From NCBI GenBank assembly GCA_024449915.1, contig JAMZAV010001440.1, positions 62,001 to 126,000 of the forward strand: 64,000 bases of DNA, given 5' to 3'. The notes under the pieces were generated by a model. That model ran no database searches, had not been told where the DNA came from, and saw nothing but the letters and a program-made list of their open reading frames with translations. Positions 23,416 to 36,700 of this stretch are shown here, one piece after another; position 1 is the stretch's first letter, and each line of letters begins with the position of its first letter. Position numbers and translations under genes: made by a program. The DNA is from Sweltsa coloradensis. Lineage: Eukaryota > Arthropoda > Insecta > Plecoptera > Chloroperlidae.

Positions 23416-23885
23416 TGTGTATGCCATGCAAAAGTTATGTAGAAACTTGGACAAAACATTAAACGGAAATTTTAAGTTTCATAGATTTATTGATTTGACT
23501 GTATGAACATGTAATTTTTTTAAGTGGATTAAGAACTAACAGTTTTGAAAGCTGTTACCTCTAACTCAGACTATGTTTTGTACAACAAAGTTTATTCAAG
23601 GTTGCTGACACACATTAGATTGATAGATCGATTGAATTGTCTTTTTTTAGTTATATATGAAACAAGAGAATAGTAACCAAGATTATGACTATACAAAAAA
23701 TACAAAAGTCCACACAGTTCTTCTTAAATTAAATTATTTAAATTTCTTTTTTACAATTTTATTTATAAATAAAAATCAATGATTTTAATTACTATAATTT
23801 CATTTGAATCAATTATTTTAAAAGTATTTTACTTTCACAACAGCCTTACTAATTGTTATAAACCGTCCTCGGGGGTAGAATGTCT

Positions 23886-24205
23886 TGATTTTGACTGACA
23901 CGTAATTTCTGCATGAACGACTTGAACGACTCGAACGTAATTATGAAGATTGTTTTATTGATTAATGTTTGTCTGTTTTTATACGACCCAAACTTTCATT
24001 CTACATTCCGATAGTCTTGCATCCAGTACGTACCCGGACTTCAAAGAGACCATATGAAATGTTGTGAAATTTATAAAGTTAGGGTAAATTATTGTATCTA
24101 CGCCATGGATGTTTTTTGAATTGTGGATGTGAAAATTGTAATATGATGGCACATATGATGTACGATATACATTAAAGCAAATACATTGAAAAACCTCAAC
24201 GCAAC
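23886..24205 (+). promoter_or_regulatory. Gr gene B upstream block, shared with gene C
   Basis: Some 300 bp before the start codon are nearly repeated before gene C (30508-30765): TTTCTGCATGAACG, GAACGTAATTATGAAGAT, TTTTATACGA, CATTCTACATTCC and GTACCCGGACTT all recur in order. The block was copied with the gene and probably contains the promoter and 5' UTR. Confidence 0.55.
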
Positions 24206-26403
24206 ATGGATTTCAACTCTGCAATCAAGGAATTGATAATATTCACGCGTTTCTTCGGCATTGCACCATACAGCATTCAGAAGACACGATCTTCGATATC
24301 TTATGGGAAGTCGCACTGGGTAACACTGTGTAGTTTTGTGTCGTGGTTTACTATGGGAACCATAATAAATCTTTTGCTTCCCACTCTACAAATTACAGAC
24401 ACTGCCGAATACCACTCGGTCATTATTTCTGTAGCCCAAACTTTATCTTTTATTTGTGGGACTGCAACCTACTTTCACTCGCACGTTATGTGTTTTGTAA
24501 ACCGTGACAAAGTACTTCACATTCTCTCAGAGATGTCGAAACTATCAAAAGCCTTTGATGTAGAAGCTTCAACACTAAGAAAACTCCATATTTTCATCGT
24601 TATTCAGCTAATTATCTTTCCACTTTTCGTATTTCTACATTTTGTGATTGGCAATAGCTATTATGATGTGCCACTCAAGGAAGTTCACATCTATATCATA
24701 TTTGTTTTAATGGGTGTTGAAAACATGCTCCCTGAAATACTTTTTAATAACATGGCATTGGTTCTTGGACAACTTTTTAAAGCATTCCACACTAAGGTGG
24801 CAAAGTTAGGAGAAGATGTGAACGATATTGTCTTTGATGGGCATTCACCGAATCCGATGAATGACATACCTCACAATGGAAAAAGATACAGGAAAAGGTC
24901 ACACATTTCAATGGTTCACGTTCAGGAGTTTAATACCTCCAGAATGGAAGGGCACCGCTTGAAATTGGGAACAGCACATGCCATCTGCGTTAACCAACCA
25001 GAAAACAATGGACAAAAATTTGACGCTGCAAAACTGCACAGTTCTCTATACGATATAACCCAAATGGTGAACTCAATTTACGGTGTTCAGAATTTCCTGT
25101 CGCTGTCAGGAATTTTACTTTATCTAGTAGTTTTAATGTATTCGTTCTATCATCTCTCCTCCAGAAATAAATTCAACATTATAAGAACCCTTTTTTCGGT
25201 GGCATCAGGATTGATTCTGTGTCTCGGTCGCGTCTTCTTGAAAGTGATGTCTTGTAGCTTCACCCAGGACCAGGTGAGCTGGTGGTTTGTTTAAATTTCC
25301 CGTTGGAACCTGCCCATCATGCAAAGCATTCCCCTCTTTAGATGTCTATCTAGTCAGTTTGGAATTTTGACCTGTACATAGGTAGATACTTTTTGTTTTA
25401 ATGGATGTAATAAGTAAATGGTTTGCCACCATGCTGGCATCTTACAAGACTGATTAACTTAAGTGAGACATTGACAGATTTCAACTTTTTCTCAGCCATT
25501 ATGAGCGAGTTTAGTTCATCTACTCCGAAGAAAAGTATGACGCAATTTACCACCTGTATTTGCAACGATTGTAAAGATTAACAATGGAACATTTTGTTTT
25601 TGTAGTTTATTTATAATTGTTTGGTGTATTATTGTATTCCAGGCAGAAGAGTTAGCTCGCTCTGTGTCAAGGTTACAGAGCAATGCTAAGACTGCTCGCT
25701 TTAGAGACCAGGTCGGTACTGTCTATTGCTACCAGCAAACGTGAATCCTTAATAAACTTCAAAAATATATTATATACGTGTTACCTTTCAGATGCAGGCG
25801 TTGTCTCTTCAGATCCTTCACCACAAGGTTCAGTTCTCGGCTTGTGGACTCTTCCCAATAGACGCCACCCTCATCACATCGGTAATATAGCAGCTGTTGT
25901 TATCACTATCTACTAGTGAAATTACTTGTGACAAAGGTAGCCTAAATCAATTCTAGAAAGGCTTTTTTAACAACATTGATTATAATATGCAATCAATTCA
26001 AAGTATGATTGCCAGCGACCCCATGAAAGTAATCGAAAATCTACACTCTCAAGTTTGTGGTATCATGTTGGAATTAAGTTCAAACCTGCGTAAAATTAGC
26101 ATGCCCGCCTAATTTTAGTTAAAGTTTATAATTATAAGCAAGAATGAATTTAATAGAAAAAGACAGATTGAAGATTTGAGACAAAATATTCTGATTTATA
26201 AAACACATAATTGTGATGTTCTCAAGTACACTTACCAGTGTTGTAACGTTTGAGTTACTCTATGAAACTAGAATCACAAAGATCATTCTCGGTTGTTTTG
26301 TTTTCAGCTTGTTGGAAGTGTGGCTACTTACCTGGTTATCGTCATTCAAATGGCGCCATCTCTGGAAGTAGGAGATCAAACTGTTACATCACCCAGCGTC
26401 TAG
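24206..26403 (+). CDS. Gustatory receptor (Gr) family protein, gene B, 4 exons
   Basis: Exons 24206-25273, 25643-25711, 25792-25881 and 26308-26403, all phase 0, give 440 residues. Exon 1 (356 codons) begins MDFNSAIKELIIF and has hydrophobic segments such as FIVIQLIIFPLFVFLHFVIG, then KLHSSLYDITQMVN (about 276-290). Exon 2 is AEELARSVSRLQSNAKTA; exon 3 VQFSACGLFPIDATLITS; exon 4 VATYLVIVIQM carries the Gr TYhhhhhQF-type motif with M last. Donors are GTGAGC, GTCGGT and GTAATA; acceptors TTCCAG, TTTCAG and TTTCAG. The frame and splice sites are intact, so it looks functional: a chemosensory membrane channel of unknown ligand. It is about 85-90% identical by eye to gene C exon 1. Confidence 0.94.
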
Positions 26404-26474
26404 ATTAATTTAATTGTCAAACCTTCAAATGCCAAAAACACATTTACTAAATAAGCATCAAGGCCCAATATGAG

Positions 26475-26730
26475 CCACGTTCTTAAGAGCTGAAAAACAT
26501 TGAACCAATCACCAGCTTAGTTTATTTATTGGCCACGCCTTCAAACGCTGTGAAATAACATCTCGTCGATCTGCACCCAAGTTTATCAATTGGCCACGCC
26601 TTCAACCGTTGTGAAATATCATCTCGCCAATCACCAGCCAAGTTTATCCATTGGCCACGCCTTCAAACGCTGTGAAATATCATCTCGCTTATCTGACCAC
26701 GCGTTCATACGCTGAGAAAAATCATCTTAG
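26475..26730 (+). repeat. CCAAT/ATTGG tandem repeats downstream of Gr gene B
   Basis: About four units of roughly 60 bp with ATTGGCCACGCCTTCAAACG, GTGAAATATCATCTCG and CCAATCA. The same units occur after gene C exon 4 (about 37755-37930) and after the duplicated exon 4 (about 44780-44960). They lie some 70-330 bp past the stop codons, in or just beyond the 3' UTR. Confidence 0.65.
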
Positions 26731-27301
26731 TCATCAGCAAATACTTTTAATAATGTTACACAGTCATACAGTATCCGGATAAACAAAGTGCCAGATGTAC
26801 AACAGTCAAGTACCGACAACACCTATACTAAAGGTGTCAACGCGTACAACATTCGTACTCGCTAACTATAAAAAAGATATGGCACGTTTATTTTCGTGTC
26901 CATACTGATACCTAGTAACATATCGGCATACAGACCTAAAAAATCTTAACATTACCAAAAACTCGAAATATATTTATCAATCTTGTACATCTCTATCATA
27001 AAGTATTAAATTATTATCATAATAGAATTAAATTGTTATTTGTTTTACAATAAGCTTAACATTATTTAGAAAAAATCAAGAATTCAAAACTGCAATTAGG
27101 ATTATAGACCAGAGGCCAGTACTTGTGGATTTTTTTTTTGCTCAACCCACTTTACTCTAAAATCTGACTTGACCACGTGTTAGTATGCACCTTGTGAAAC
27201 AAGCACAGGTAGTGTGTCACTTTGAATTGTGGAACAAATTTTTGTAGAGGACATCTTTTTAAAGTGTGATAATTAAAACGATAACTCACTATTGTCTTTA
27301 A

Positions 27302-28290
27302 ATGTTCTTTTCTTGCCGTGTAATGCAACCATCAACATGGCTTTTAATGAATCCACAGAGACCTGACAACAGTGAGATAGTTGAAGATGAGGCTATGGGT
27401 AACATTACTAGAGCCTTCCTGCCTTATGTGAAGTACACGATGGACAGAATCGGTCGCATTTTAGCCAATGAAGATATTAAAACTATTTATAATCCATGGA
27501 AGAAGGTAGCCCATTTGATGAAGCCAGTCAAGGATATAATTCCACTGCAAGAGGGTGGTGTTTACCAAATTCCTTGCAAGGGTGGATTGGTTTATATAGG
27601 CCAAACATGCAGGCCAGATTAAAAGAACAAAAAGAGCATTATAGGCATGCTCGAGAAGAACAGTCGGCGGTTGCGAAACATGCTTTTGAAAATGCTAATA
27701 ATCCAAGACATTAAATTCTGTTTGATAGTGCCACAATAGTTTTTAAAGAGCCTTGGTTACTACCAAGATTGGTTAGAGAGTCCATTGAAATAGCTAAAAC
27801 ACCAAACAATTTTAATGGTGATGTTGGGTTTAAGCTGAGCGGGTCGTGGGCGCCCATAGTAAAACTGATTCAAGACAACTCCAACGCTGGCTGTATCGCA
27901 AATAAATGCATTATCCCCGAGATCTTACTCCCAGTTTCGAATACAGGCCTTCTCGTCCTCGCTGTCCCGGAACTGGATCAGCCCCAAGAAGGTGGAGTTC
28001 GTAGGAGTGATCGGATACGCACCAGAAATTCTAAAATGTGATGTTGATCTGGTTGTGAAGAAGACCTATAGAAGGCGGGGCCTGATCATGGTAACTGTTT
28101 GTTTTGTTGTTGTTAGTTTGTTTTTCCATGTGAAGCCTTGTCTTGGCTTATATTTTTGTAAGTTTTTTATTTTATTTCTGCTTTTCTGAGGATAGCCCAC
28201 ACAGTTGGGCTAAAACGTCAAAAACAATAAAAGCAGATTCGTCGGGGCGAAATGTCCCGACCAATTAATTGTGTTTATTATTTACCCGGC
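27302..28290 (+). mobile_element. Penelope-like element fragment with GIY-YIG endonuclease
   Basis: Broken plus-strand frames encode the C-terminal end of a Penelope-like retroelement. A linker (FLPYVKYTMDRIGRILANED) leads to the GIY-YIG core GGVYQIPCKGGLVYIGQTCR at about 27554-27613. After a frameshift near 27620 come RLKEQKEHYRHAREEQSAVA and KHAFENAN, then FKEPWLLPRLVRESIEIAKT at 27745-27800. The reverse transcriptase is missing (5'-truncated) and the frame is interrupted, so it is dead. It is followed by an AT-rich 3' region to about 28290. Confidence 0.85.
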
Positions 28291-29561
28291 CGCGAAAGCC
28301 TTAAATTTGAAATGACAGGTTCTAGTTAAATATAATCCCTTTAAGGCCATATAAGAAATGTAAATAACGATACCTGTTCAGAAGTTCTTGAAGTTAAAGT
28401 TTGTTAGTCCTGGGTTTGATGTCGATTGGGAGGGTTGATGATTCGTCCTGGATTGGGAGGGTTGAAGATTCGTCCTAGATAAAGAGCGCGGCTCGGATGA
28501 AGGTTGAGTTTTTTTGCAGACGGGTCTGTTGTTATTTGCGAGGCTTGACGGATGAAAAATTTGTACTCGACGTAAAATTGGCGTATGACTCGGATTACAA
28601 AAAATGGAATATTTCGTTGCACGGATTGACTTGCATTTATACTTGACGTGCGTAGTAAACCGTAGTAATATTTTAAAACAGTTCGTTCTCGCTGAAGGTG
28701 CCTTTAGATTCTACGATAATGATTACATGGTGAAAACGACACGTCCTTCCTTTTTGCTGAGGACTAGAATAGGAACCCGTTCATGACGGCAACACCTTCG
28801 CTCACAAGCACGCTCTTCCTGCTTTGTTGCCCTACACTACATCTTACAGTAAACACATCTGTACCAACGTACGATCTTCTTGCGTCTCCCCCTAGTCTTA
28901 AAACTAAAAATATTCATCTTCAGAAAAACCAATCAGGAGTATTCTTTTTAACTTACGTCACCAAAAATAAACCATTAGGAAGATCCCATTCCCAAACTCC
29001 TAGACAGAGGGGATGTTATCTAGCCTTGAACTAGGGTGGTCCGCGCCTGCATCTGTAGAGTTGAAGACAGATATAGAGTCCCATTTCTCCAAATCAGCCA
29101 AGCGGAAAAAGGGTTGATGTCAATCTCCAGGGGTCCTACTCCATCCACTGCCTCTTACACAGTTGCCAATATGCCTGTTATAAGCCATTGTAAGTAACTG
29201 TCCGAAAGCAGTTTGGCGATTTGGCAACATCGTAAAATAGTTAAGAAGCGTTCATTTACTGAGTTAATATAGGAGTTAAATTGACTACAAGGGTTGTTTC
29301 TTTTGTACAATAATGTATCTTTGTATGAAAGTTGAGGGACTCTATCTGTCTACAAGTTTAATATGTAATTCTCACCCTGGTTTCAAGCAACACAGTTTTC
29401 TACTTTTATAATTTTGATAATGTACCCTCTCCTGCATTGTTCCCGCCGACCAGACATCGTCTGCAGTCTGAAGGACGCTTAAAAATACACAATAATTATA
29501 AGAGGGTAGGACCGTACCGTCTCAACAGGTTTCTTTAATGAAATAAGTTAAATTGTTTTAA
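28291..29561. other. Intergenic, no gene seen
   Basis: About 1.3 kb without a supportable exon. Two direct copies of a 28-bp unit (GATTGGGAGGGTTGA, ATTCGTCCT) lie at about 28426-28480. An 83-codon frame at 28783 has no recognisable feature. Confidence 0.4.
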
Positions 29562-30258
29562 CTAGGAAACTCTCAGTTGGACGCGTTGATAAGCGAGCAC
29601 GTGTTATAGCTAGAGCCATCATTGCACATTTTTTTAAATTTTAAAATTTTGCGACGTTCGCTGTCTACGGCGCCATGTTTCCAATATTATTTATTATTGC
29701 CAAGGTATTTGGGTAAATTTTTACTTTGTGGATAAAATCCACCGCCATCTAGAGGACCTTGACATCATTTCCTTGGGAAAACTATTTAAACTCTTTGGTA
29801 ACAAATAAAACACTGCTTCCTCGAAAGTATTTTGATTACTTCTAGGTGGCAGTGCATTAGAAACTTCGCGCGTCTTTTCGTTGCCATGGCAACGTTACTT
29901 TTGTTATAATGTAATTTCCATCAACACTACTTATCGGATCAAAATAAAATTAACATATTCGTGACCGGACGGACATTCTAAATGATTTGGCCACCTCAGA
30001 TTTTGTCGCAATTTAGTTTAAAAAAAAACTTTCGATTAACTTTAATGTAACTTTCCAATTTTTGAACATTTTGCCACAAACTAATGGCATTCAATCGAGA
30101 ACAAAGCTTGCGGATGGTCAAAATTTCAACTCGATCCGAGCCTCCGTTCGAACGTTATGGCGAGACATACAAACAAACAAACAAAAAAACAAAAAAACAA
30201 AACCAGTGACTAATTTTTCCGGCAGAGTCAAATGGAAACGCTCGCTTCGCTCGCTTAA
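29562..30258 (-). mobile_element. Helentron-like element (HINE), family 4
   Basis: On the minus strand it starts TTAAGCGAGCGAAGCGAGCG and ends GCTCGCTTATC, then hairpin AACGCGTCCAACTGAGAGTT and TCCTAGT. TAAGCGAG pairs with CTCGCTTA before the hairpin. The interior contains the palindrome CGTTGCCATGGCAACG and a (GTTTTTT)n tract. Same family as 52875-53626, 53703-55231 and 54143-54985. Confidence 0.75.
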
Positions 30259-30507
30259 CTAATTATTAGTATAATTTAAAATAATATAATAAAATTTAAT
30301 CCAAATTTAACGAGTTATTAAACCATAGTCCTGATTATTTGAGATGTCAAGACATCATTCTTGTGTCCATTGTTCCACTATAAGCGTCTGCTATAGCCTA
30401 GACAAGATAATCGACAATGAGCCACAATGAATTTTTAATCAATAATTTTCTAATTAATTTATTGTAACATCAAACACCCGCTTGATATAATAATTGTTAT
30501 CGACTGT

Positions 30508-30765
30508 ACACTTAATTTCTGCATGAACGGCTTGAACGACTAGAACGTAATTATGAAGATTATTTTATTGATTAATGTTGGTCTACTTTTATACGATTCA
30601 AACTTCCATTCTACATTCCTTTACCGATAGTCTAGCATTCAGAACGTACCCGGACTTGAATGAGACCACATGAAATTTTGTGAAATTTATAAAGTGCATC
30701 TGAGGGCAAATAATTGTAGACACTCTTTGTCTGTTTAAAGAATTGTGGATGTGGCTATATCCAAC
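30508..30765 (+). promoter_or_regulatory. Gr gene C upstream block, shared with gene B
   Basis: The counterpart of 23886-24205, with the same ordered conserved words up to the ATG at 30766. In gene C an in-frame upstream ATG (30745) would add seven residues. I prefer 30766 because it aligns with the MDFNSAI start of genes A and B. Confidence 0.55.
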
Positions 30766-33700
30766 ATGGATTTCAACTCAGCAATCAGGACATTGATAAT
30801 ATTCGCGCGTTTCTTTGGCACTGCACCATACAGCATACAGAAGACACGATCTTCAATATCTTATGGGAAGTCGCACTGGGTAACACTGTGTAGTTTTGTG
30901 TCGTGGTTTACTATTGGAACCATGATAACTCTTTCAATTCCCACTCTACAAAGTTCAGAATCTAAAGCATATCTCTCGTCCATGATCATTTCTGTTGCCC
31001 AAGCTCTATCATTTATTTGTGGGACTGCAACCTACTTCTACTCGCATGTTATGTGTTTCGTCAATCGTGACAAAGTCCTTCACATTCCCTCAGAGATGTC
31101 GAAACTATCAAAAGCCTTTGATGTAGAAGCGTCAACACTCAGAAAACTCCATTTTTATATCGTTATTCAGCTGATTATCTTTCCTTTTTTAGTATTTCTA
31201 CATTTTGTGATTGGCAATAGCTATTATGATGTTCCACTCGAGAAAGTCCACATTTATTTCATTGTTGTTTTGATGGGTGTTGATAACCTGCTACCAGATT
31301 TACTGTTCAATAATATGGCACTTGTTCTTGGACAACTCTATAAAGCATTTCACACGAAGGTAGCCAAGCTAGGAGAAGACGTGAACGATATTGTCTTTGA
31401 TGGACACTCACCAAATCCTATGAATGACGTACCTCGAAATAGGAAAAGATACAGAAAAAGGTCACACATTTCAATGGTTCATGTACAGGAATTTGATACC
31501 TCCAGAATGGAAGGCCACCGCTTGAACTTGAGAAAAGTAAATGACATCAACGTTAACCAACCAGAAAACGGTGGACAAAAGTTTGACGCTGCAAAACTGC
31601 ACAGTTCTCTATATGATATAACCAAAATGGTGAACTCAATTTATGGTGTCCAGAATTTCCTAGCGATGTCAGGAATATTACTTTATGTGGTAGTCTTAAT
31701 GTATTTATTTTATCATCTCTCCTCCAGAAATAGATACAACGTTACACAAATTCTTTCTTCGTTGACATCTGGATTGATTATGTGTCTTGGTCGCGTCTTC
31801 TTGAAGGTGATGTCTTGTAGCTTTACCCAGGACCAGGTGAGCTGGAGGATAATTGTTTTAAAATTTCTTGTGGATAACCTGCCCAGGTAGCCCAGGAATT
31901 ATAGATTTCTTCAAACGTACATAGAGTTTCCAAAAGCACAGACGCTTGCTTCCTCCGCTATAGCGCCAAAAGGGCATAAGTCACACTGTTACATAAAAAT
32001 GCTTGTAAAACTTGAACCAACAAAGATATCTCTGTGATTTTTGTTTCAAAATAATCGAAACTATGTATGCTTTGTGCTAAATATCCAAAACATATATTAT
32101 TATTACCTTTTATATTATTCACAATCACGAATAGTGCTGGTGCCTAACTCAATACTTCCAAGAATATCCCGTAAATCTTGAATTAGGTCGAGTTCACGAA
32201 ACATTATGAAGAAAAAACAAATATGCTGGTGGTTGTCTTGTGAAAGCTACTTTTTGATTTTTTACCGTGCGATAAAAATTGACTGAGATATGACCAAAAT
32301 GACAATTGTTTGCGCATCGGCACTATAGCCAAATAGTACGTGGAACAAGCTGCATCAACTATAAAAATATTTCAAAGCCGGAAACCAATACCAAACTTTA
32401 GGATCTGGTAAAAGACATATTTAAGAATGTTATTTTCACATGGGACACGCTTGGTAGCAAATAAGTCACCTGTCATGGCGTCCTCAAGATGGGCGCCAAA
32501 ATAATTCTTAAAATTGCTGTAACTCAAGATGTAATCATCGGATGTGAACAAAACAGGTATTGTTTAATGGGTATTTAATGCTCTACAAAAAAGTCAACAG
32601 CAGTTTTATCGCAAATGCAATAGTTTTAATTATATTTATAAATTAGTACAATGTATTGCAATTATAGCAATTTTAAAATATGTATATATAATTATTTATA
32701 CGTAGAACTCGTTAGATTGCCAAGAAATTTTCACACTATACTAAAATAACGCCAATAAATCCTAAATTGTTAGTCCCAAACGAAATTCCGGTAACTTATT
32801 GATTAATTAATTAATGAAATTAAGCATTAATTAAATCCCAATTAAAAGTTTATTATTTAAGTACCACAATCACATAGTGTATCACACAAGAACAATTCGA
32901 CAACAATTTACTTAAAAATTATTGGTTTCAAAACTAAATCCCAATCACTGTCATATCAATTTAATTAATTCACTTAATTTAAAATAATGACAATATTCTC
33001 AATTAATTTATTAAAATAAACAGAATGTGGTTGACTTCGGAATCATTTAAAAGCTACTTTTATGACGAATAATAGTATTGTGGAAAATAATTGATTTAAT
33101 TAATTAATCACCAAATTAATTACATTTTAGTTAAATTATACTATGTGTGTGTTATTATTATGTGTACCTAAAACTCGATCGATCGTCATAAAAATATGTC
33201 ACTTTACTGACATAATGCCAATTAATCCAAAATGTCATATTCCGAAACAAAATTCCTATAACTAACCGATTAATTAAGGAATTAATTGAAGAATTACTTA
33301 TATCTCAATAATTGTTGTTGATGACAATCGCGTAGCACATAAAAAATGGCAACAAAAGTATCAAATGTAAACAATGCAAGTATGATTTAAAAAAAGTTTT
33401 AGTCCCAAAATTAATTTCATGCAACTTTCCCGTTAATTGAATTAATTAATAAATTATATTAATTGATTTAAACACCAGTTGTTGTGTAAAATTAACACAA
33501 CCAAACTAGGAGCCATTTGCAAGCTTAATTAATCGGTAAGTTATAGGAATTTCGTTTCGGGACATGACTTTTTGGATTCACTGGCATTATGTCAGTAAAG
33601 TGGTATATTTTATGATGATCGATCGAGTTTTAGGTATACATAACAATACATAAGTGAAAAGTGGTATAATTTAACTTAAATGTAATTAAATTTGGTGATT

Positions 33701-36700
33701 AATTAATAAAATTATAATTTTTTTCTCAATACTATTATTCGTCATAAAACTAGCTTTAAAATGATTCCAAAGTCGACCACATTATGTTAATTTTATTTAA
33801 TTAATTGAGAATATTGTCATTATTTTGAATTAATTGAATTAATTAAATTAATATGAAAGTGATTGGAATTTACTTTTAATGCAATTTTTTCGAATTGTTC
33901 TTGTGTGATACACTATGTGATTGTGGTACTTAAATAATAAACTTTTAATTGGGATTTAATTAATGCTTAATTTCATTTATTAATTAATCAATAAGTTACC
34001 GGAATTTCGATTGGAACAACAATTAAGGATTTATTGGCGTTATTTTAGTATAGTGTGAAAATTTCTTGGCAATCTTACGAGTTCTACGTATAAATAATTA
34101 TATATACATATTTTAAAATTGCTATAATTGCAATACATTGTACTAATTTTATAAATATTATTAAAATTATTGCATTTGCGATAAAACTGCTGTTGTTTTT
34201 TTTGTAGAGCATTAAATACCCATTAAACAATACCTGTTTTGTTCACATCCGATGATTAGTTCTTGAGTTACAGCCATTTTAAGAATTATTTTGGCGGCCA
34301 TCTTGAGGACGCCATGACAGGTGACTTATTTGCTACCAAGCATGTCCTACGTGAACATAACATTCTCAAATATGTCTTTTACCAGATCCTAAAGTTTGGT
34401 ATTGGTTTCCGGCTTTGAAATATTTTTATAGTTGATGCAGCTTGTTCCACGAACTATTTGGCTATTGTGCCGATGCGCAAACAATTGTCATTTTGGTCAT
34501 ATCTCAGTCAATTTTCATCGCACGGTACAAAATCAAAAAGTGGCTTTCACAAGACAGCCACCCGCATATTTGTTTTATCTTCATAATTTTTCGTGAACTC
34601 TACCTAATTCAAGATTTACGGGATATTCTTGGAAGTATTGAGTTAGGCACCAGCACTATTCGTGATTGTGACTAATATAAAAGGTTATAATATATGTTTT
34701 GGATATTAAGCACAAAGCATACATAGTTCCGATTATTTTGAGACAAAAATCACATAGACATCTCTGTTGGTTCAGGTTTTATAAGCATTTTTATGTAACA
34801 GTGTGACTTAAGCCCTTTGACGCGATAGCGGAGAAAGCAAGCGTCTGTGCTTCTGGCTTGTACGTTTTTGCTCTGTACGTTTTAAAAATGATGAAGTCTA
34901 ACAATGTTATTTTGGACGTGTAAATGTCCATAATATCTGCTCAATCAAAATAAGAAATTTAATGATTTTAGATACATAGGAAGTGAGCTAATTATCTGTG
35001 AGAGGCCTTGCAGGCAGTAACAAAACAGTTTTTAACAATTCACCTAAGAGTTGGAGATAAAACTTTATTTCACAAGTTATGTTAGACGTATAAATGTCCA
35101 TAATATCTGCTCAATCAAAATACAGAAATTTAATGATTTTAGAGATATAGTAAGTGAGCTGTTTATCTGTGAGAGACCTTGCAGGCAGGAACAAAACGTT
35201 TTTAACAATTTACCGAAGAGTTGGAGAAAAACTTTATTTAACAAGTTATTTTGGACGTATAAATGTTTCATAATAATCATGCTCAATCAAAATAAGAAAT
35301 TTAGATTTTAGATTACATAGGAAGTGAGCTGTTTATCTGTGAGAGACCTTGCAGGCAGTTAACAAACAGTTTTTAACATTTACCTAGAACTGGGATAAAA
35401 CTTTATTTACAAGTTATGTTGGACTATAAATGTCCATAATATCTGCTCAATCAAAAAAGAAATTAAAATGATTTAAGATACATAGGAAGTGAGCTGTTTA
35501 TCTGTAGAGCCTTGCAGAAATGAACAAAACAGTTTTTAAACAATTTACCTAAAAACTGGAGATAAACTTTATTCACAAGTATATTGGCGTATAAATGTGC
35601 AATATATATGTCAACAAAATAAGAAATTAAAGATTTAGATACATAGAAAGGAGCTGTTATTGTGAGAACCTTGCAGGCAGTTACAAAACAGTTTTTAACA
35701 ATTTACTAAAACTGGAGATAAAATTTATTCACAAGTTATTGGACGTATAATGTCCATAATATCTGTTTATCAATAAAAATTTAATTAATTTGGATACATA
35801 TAAGTGAGCAGCTGTTTATCTGTGAGAGGCCTTGCAGGCAGTTACAAAACGTTTTTAACAATTTACCTAAGAGTGGAGTAACTATTTATTTCACCTTTAT
35901 GTTGGACGTTAAAGTCCATAATATCTGCTCAATCAAAATAGAAATTTAATTATTTTAGAGATATGGAAGTGAGCTGTTTATCTGTGAGAGCCTTCTGGCA
36001 GTTACAAAACAGTTTTTAACATTTACCTAAGATTGAGATAAAACTTTATTTCACATGGTTATGTTGGACTATAATGTCATAATATCTGCTCATCAAATAA
36101 AAATTAAGATTTTAGAATATAGAAGTGAGCTGTTTATTGTGAGAGCCTTGCAGCAATACAAAACATTTTATATATTTTACCTTAGAGTTGGATAACACTA
36201 TTATATTCACGTTTATGTTGACGTATAATGTCCATTATATAGCCTCAATCAAAATAAGAAATTAATGATTTAGTACAACATGTCCCTCTTCAGGTGGATA
36301 ACTTGTCACTTAAGAATTTTGACCTGATTAAAATTATAATTAGTAAAATGTTTGCCACAATGTTGACATCTAACAAGACGCATTAAATAAACTAAGACAC
36401 CAGCTTTTAGCATCGTGTTAATTTAGTCTTCGTCAAGGAAAAGTATGTCGCAATTTACTACGTGTGTTTGCAAAGTGTTTTAAAATTACGAAGGGCACAT
36501 TTTGTTTTTTGTATGTTTTTAAAATTATTTAACGTCTATCCTATTAATTTAAAAACCTGATTTTCAAAGGAGGATATTTAATTAAATCTAATTACTACTT
36601 ATAGATGCAGACACAACAATGAACTACAGTTAAGTAAATTTTGAAACACTTATATTACAACATCGTATTAAATCACAATAATTATAATAACAAATACAAA

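Noticed and set aside
28783..29034. An 83-codon frame as a small gene
   Set aside because: No domain, signal peptide, splice context or paralogue; its composition looks like chance.
30745..30765. Upstream ATG as the start of Gr gene C
   Set aside because: It adds seven residues not shared with genes A and B, whose starts align at MDFNSAI (30766).
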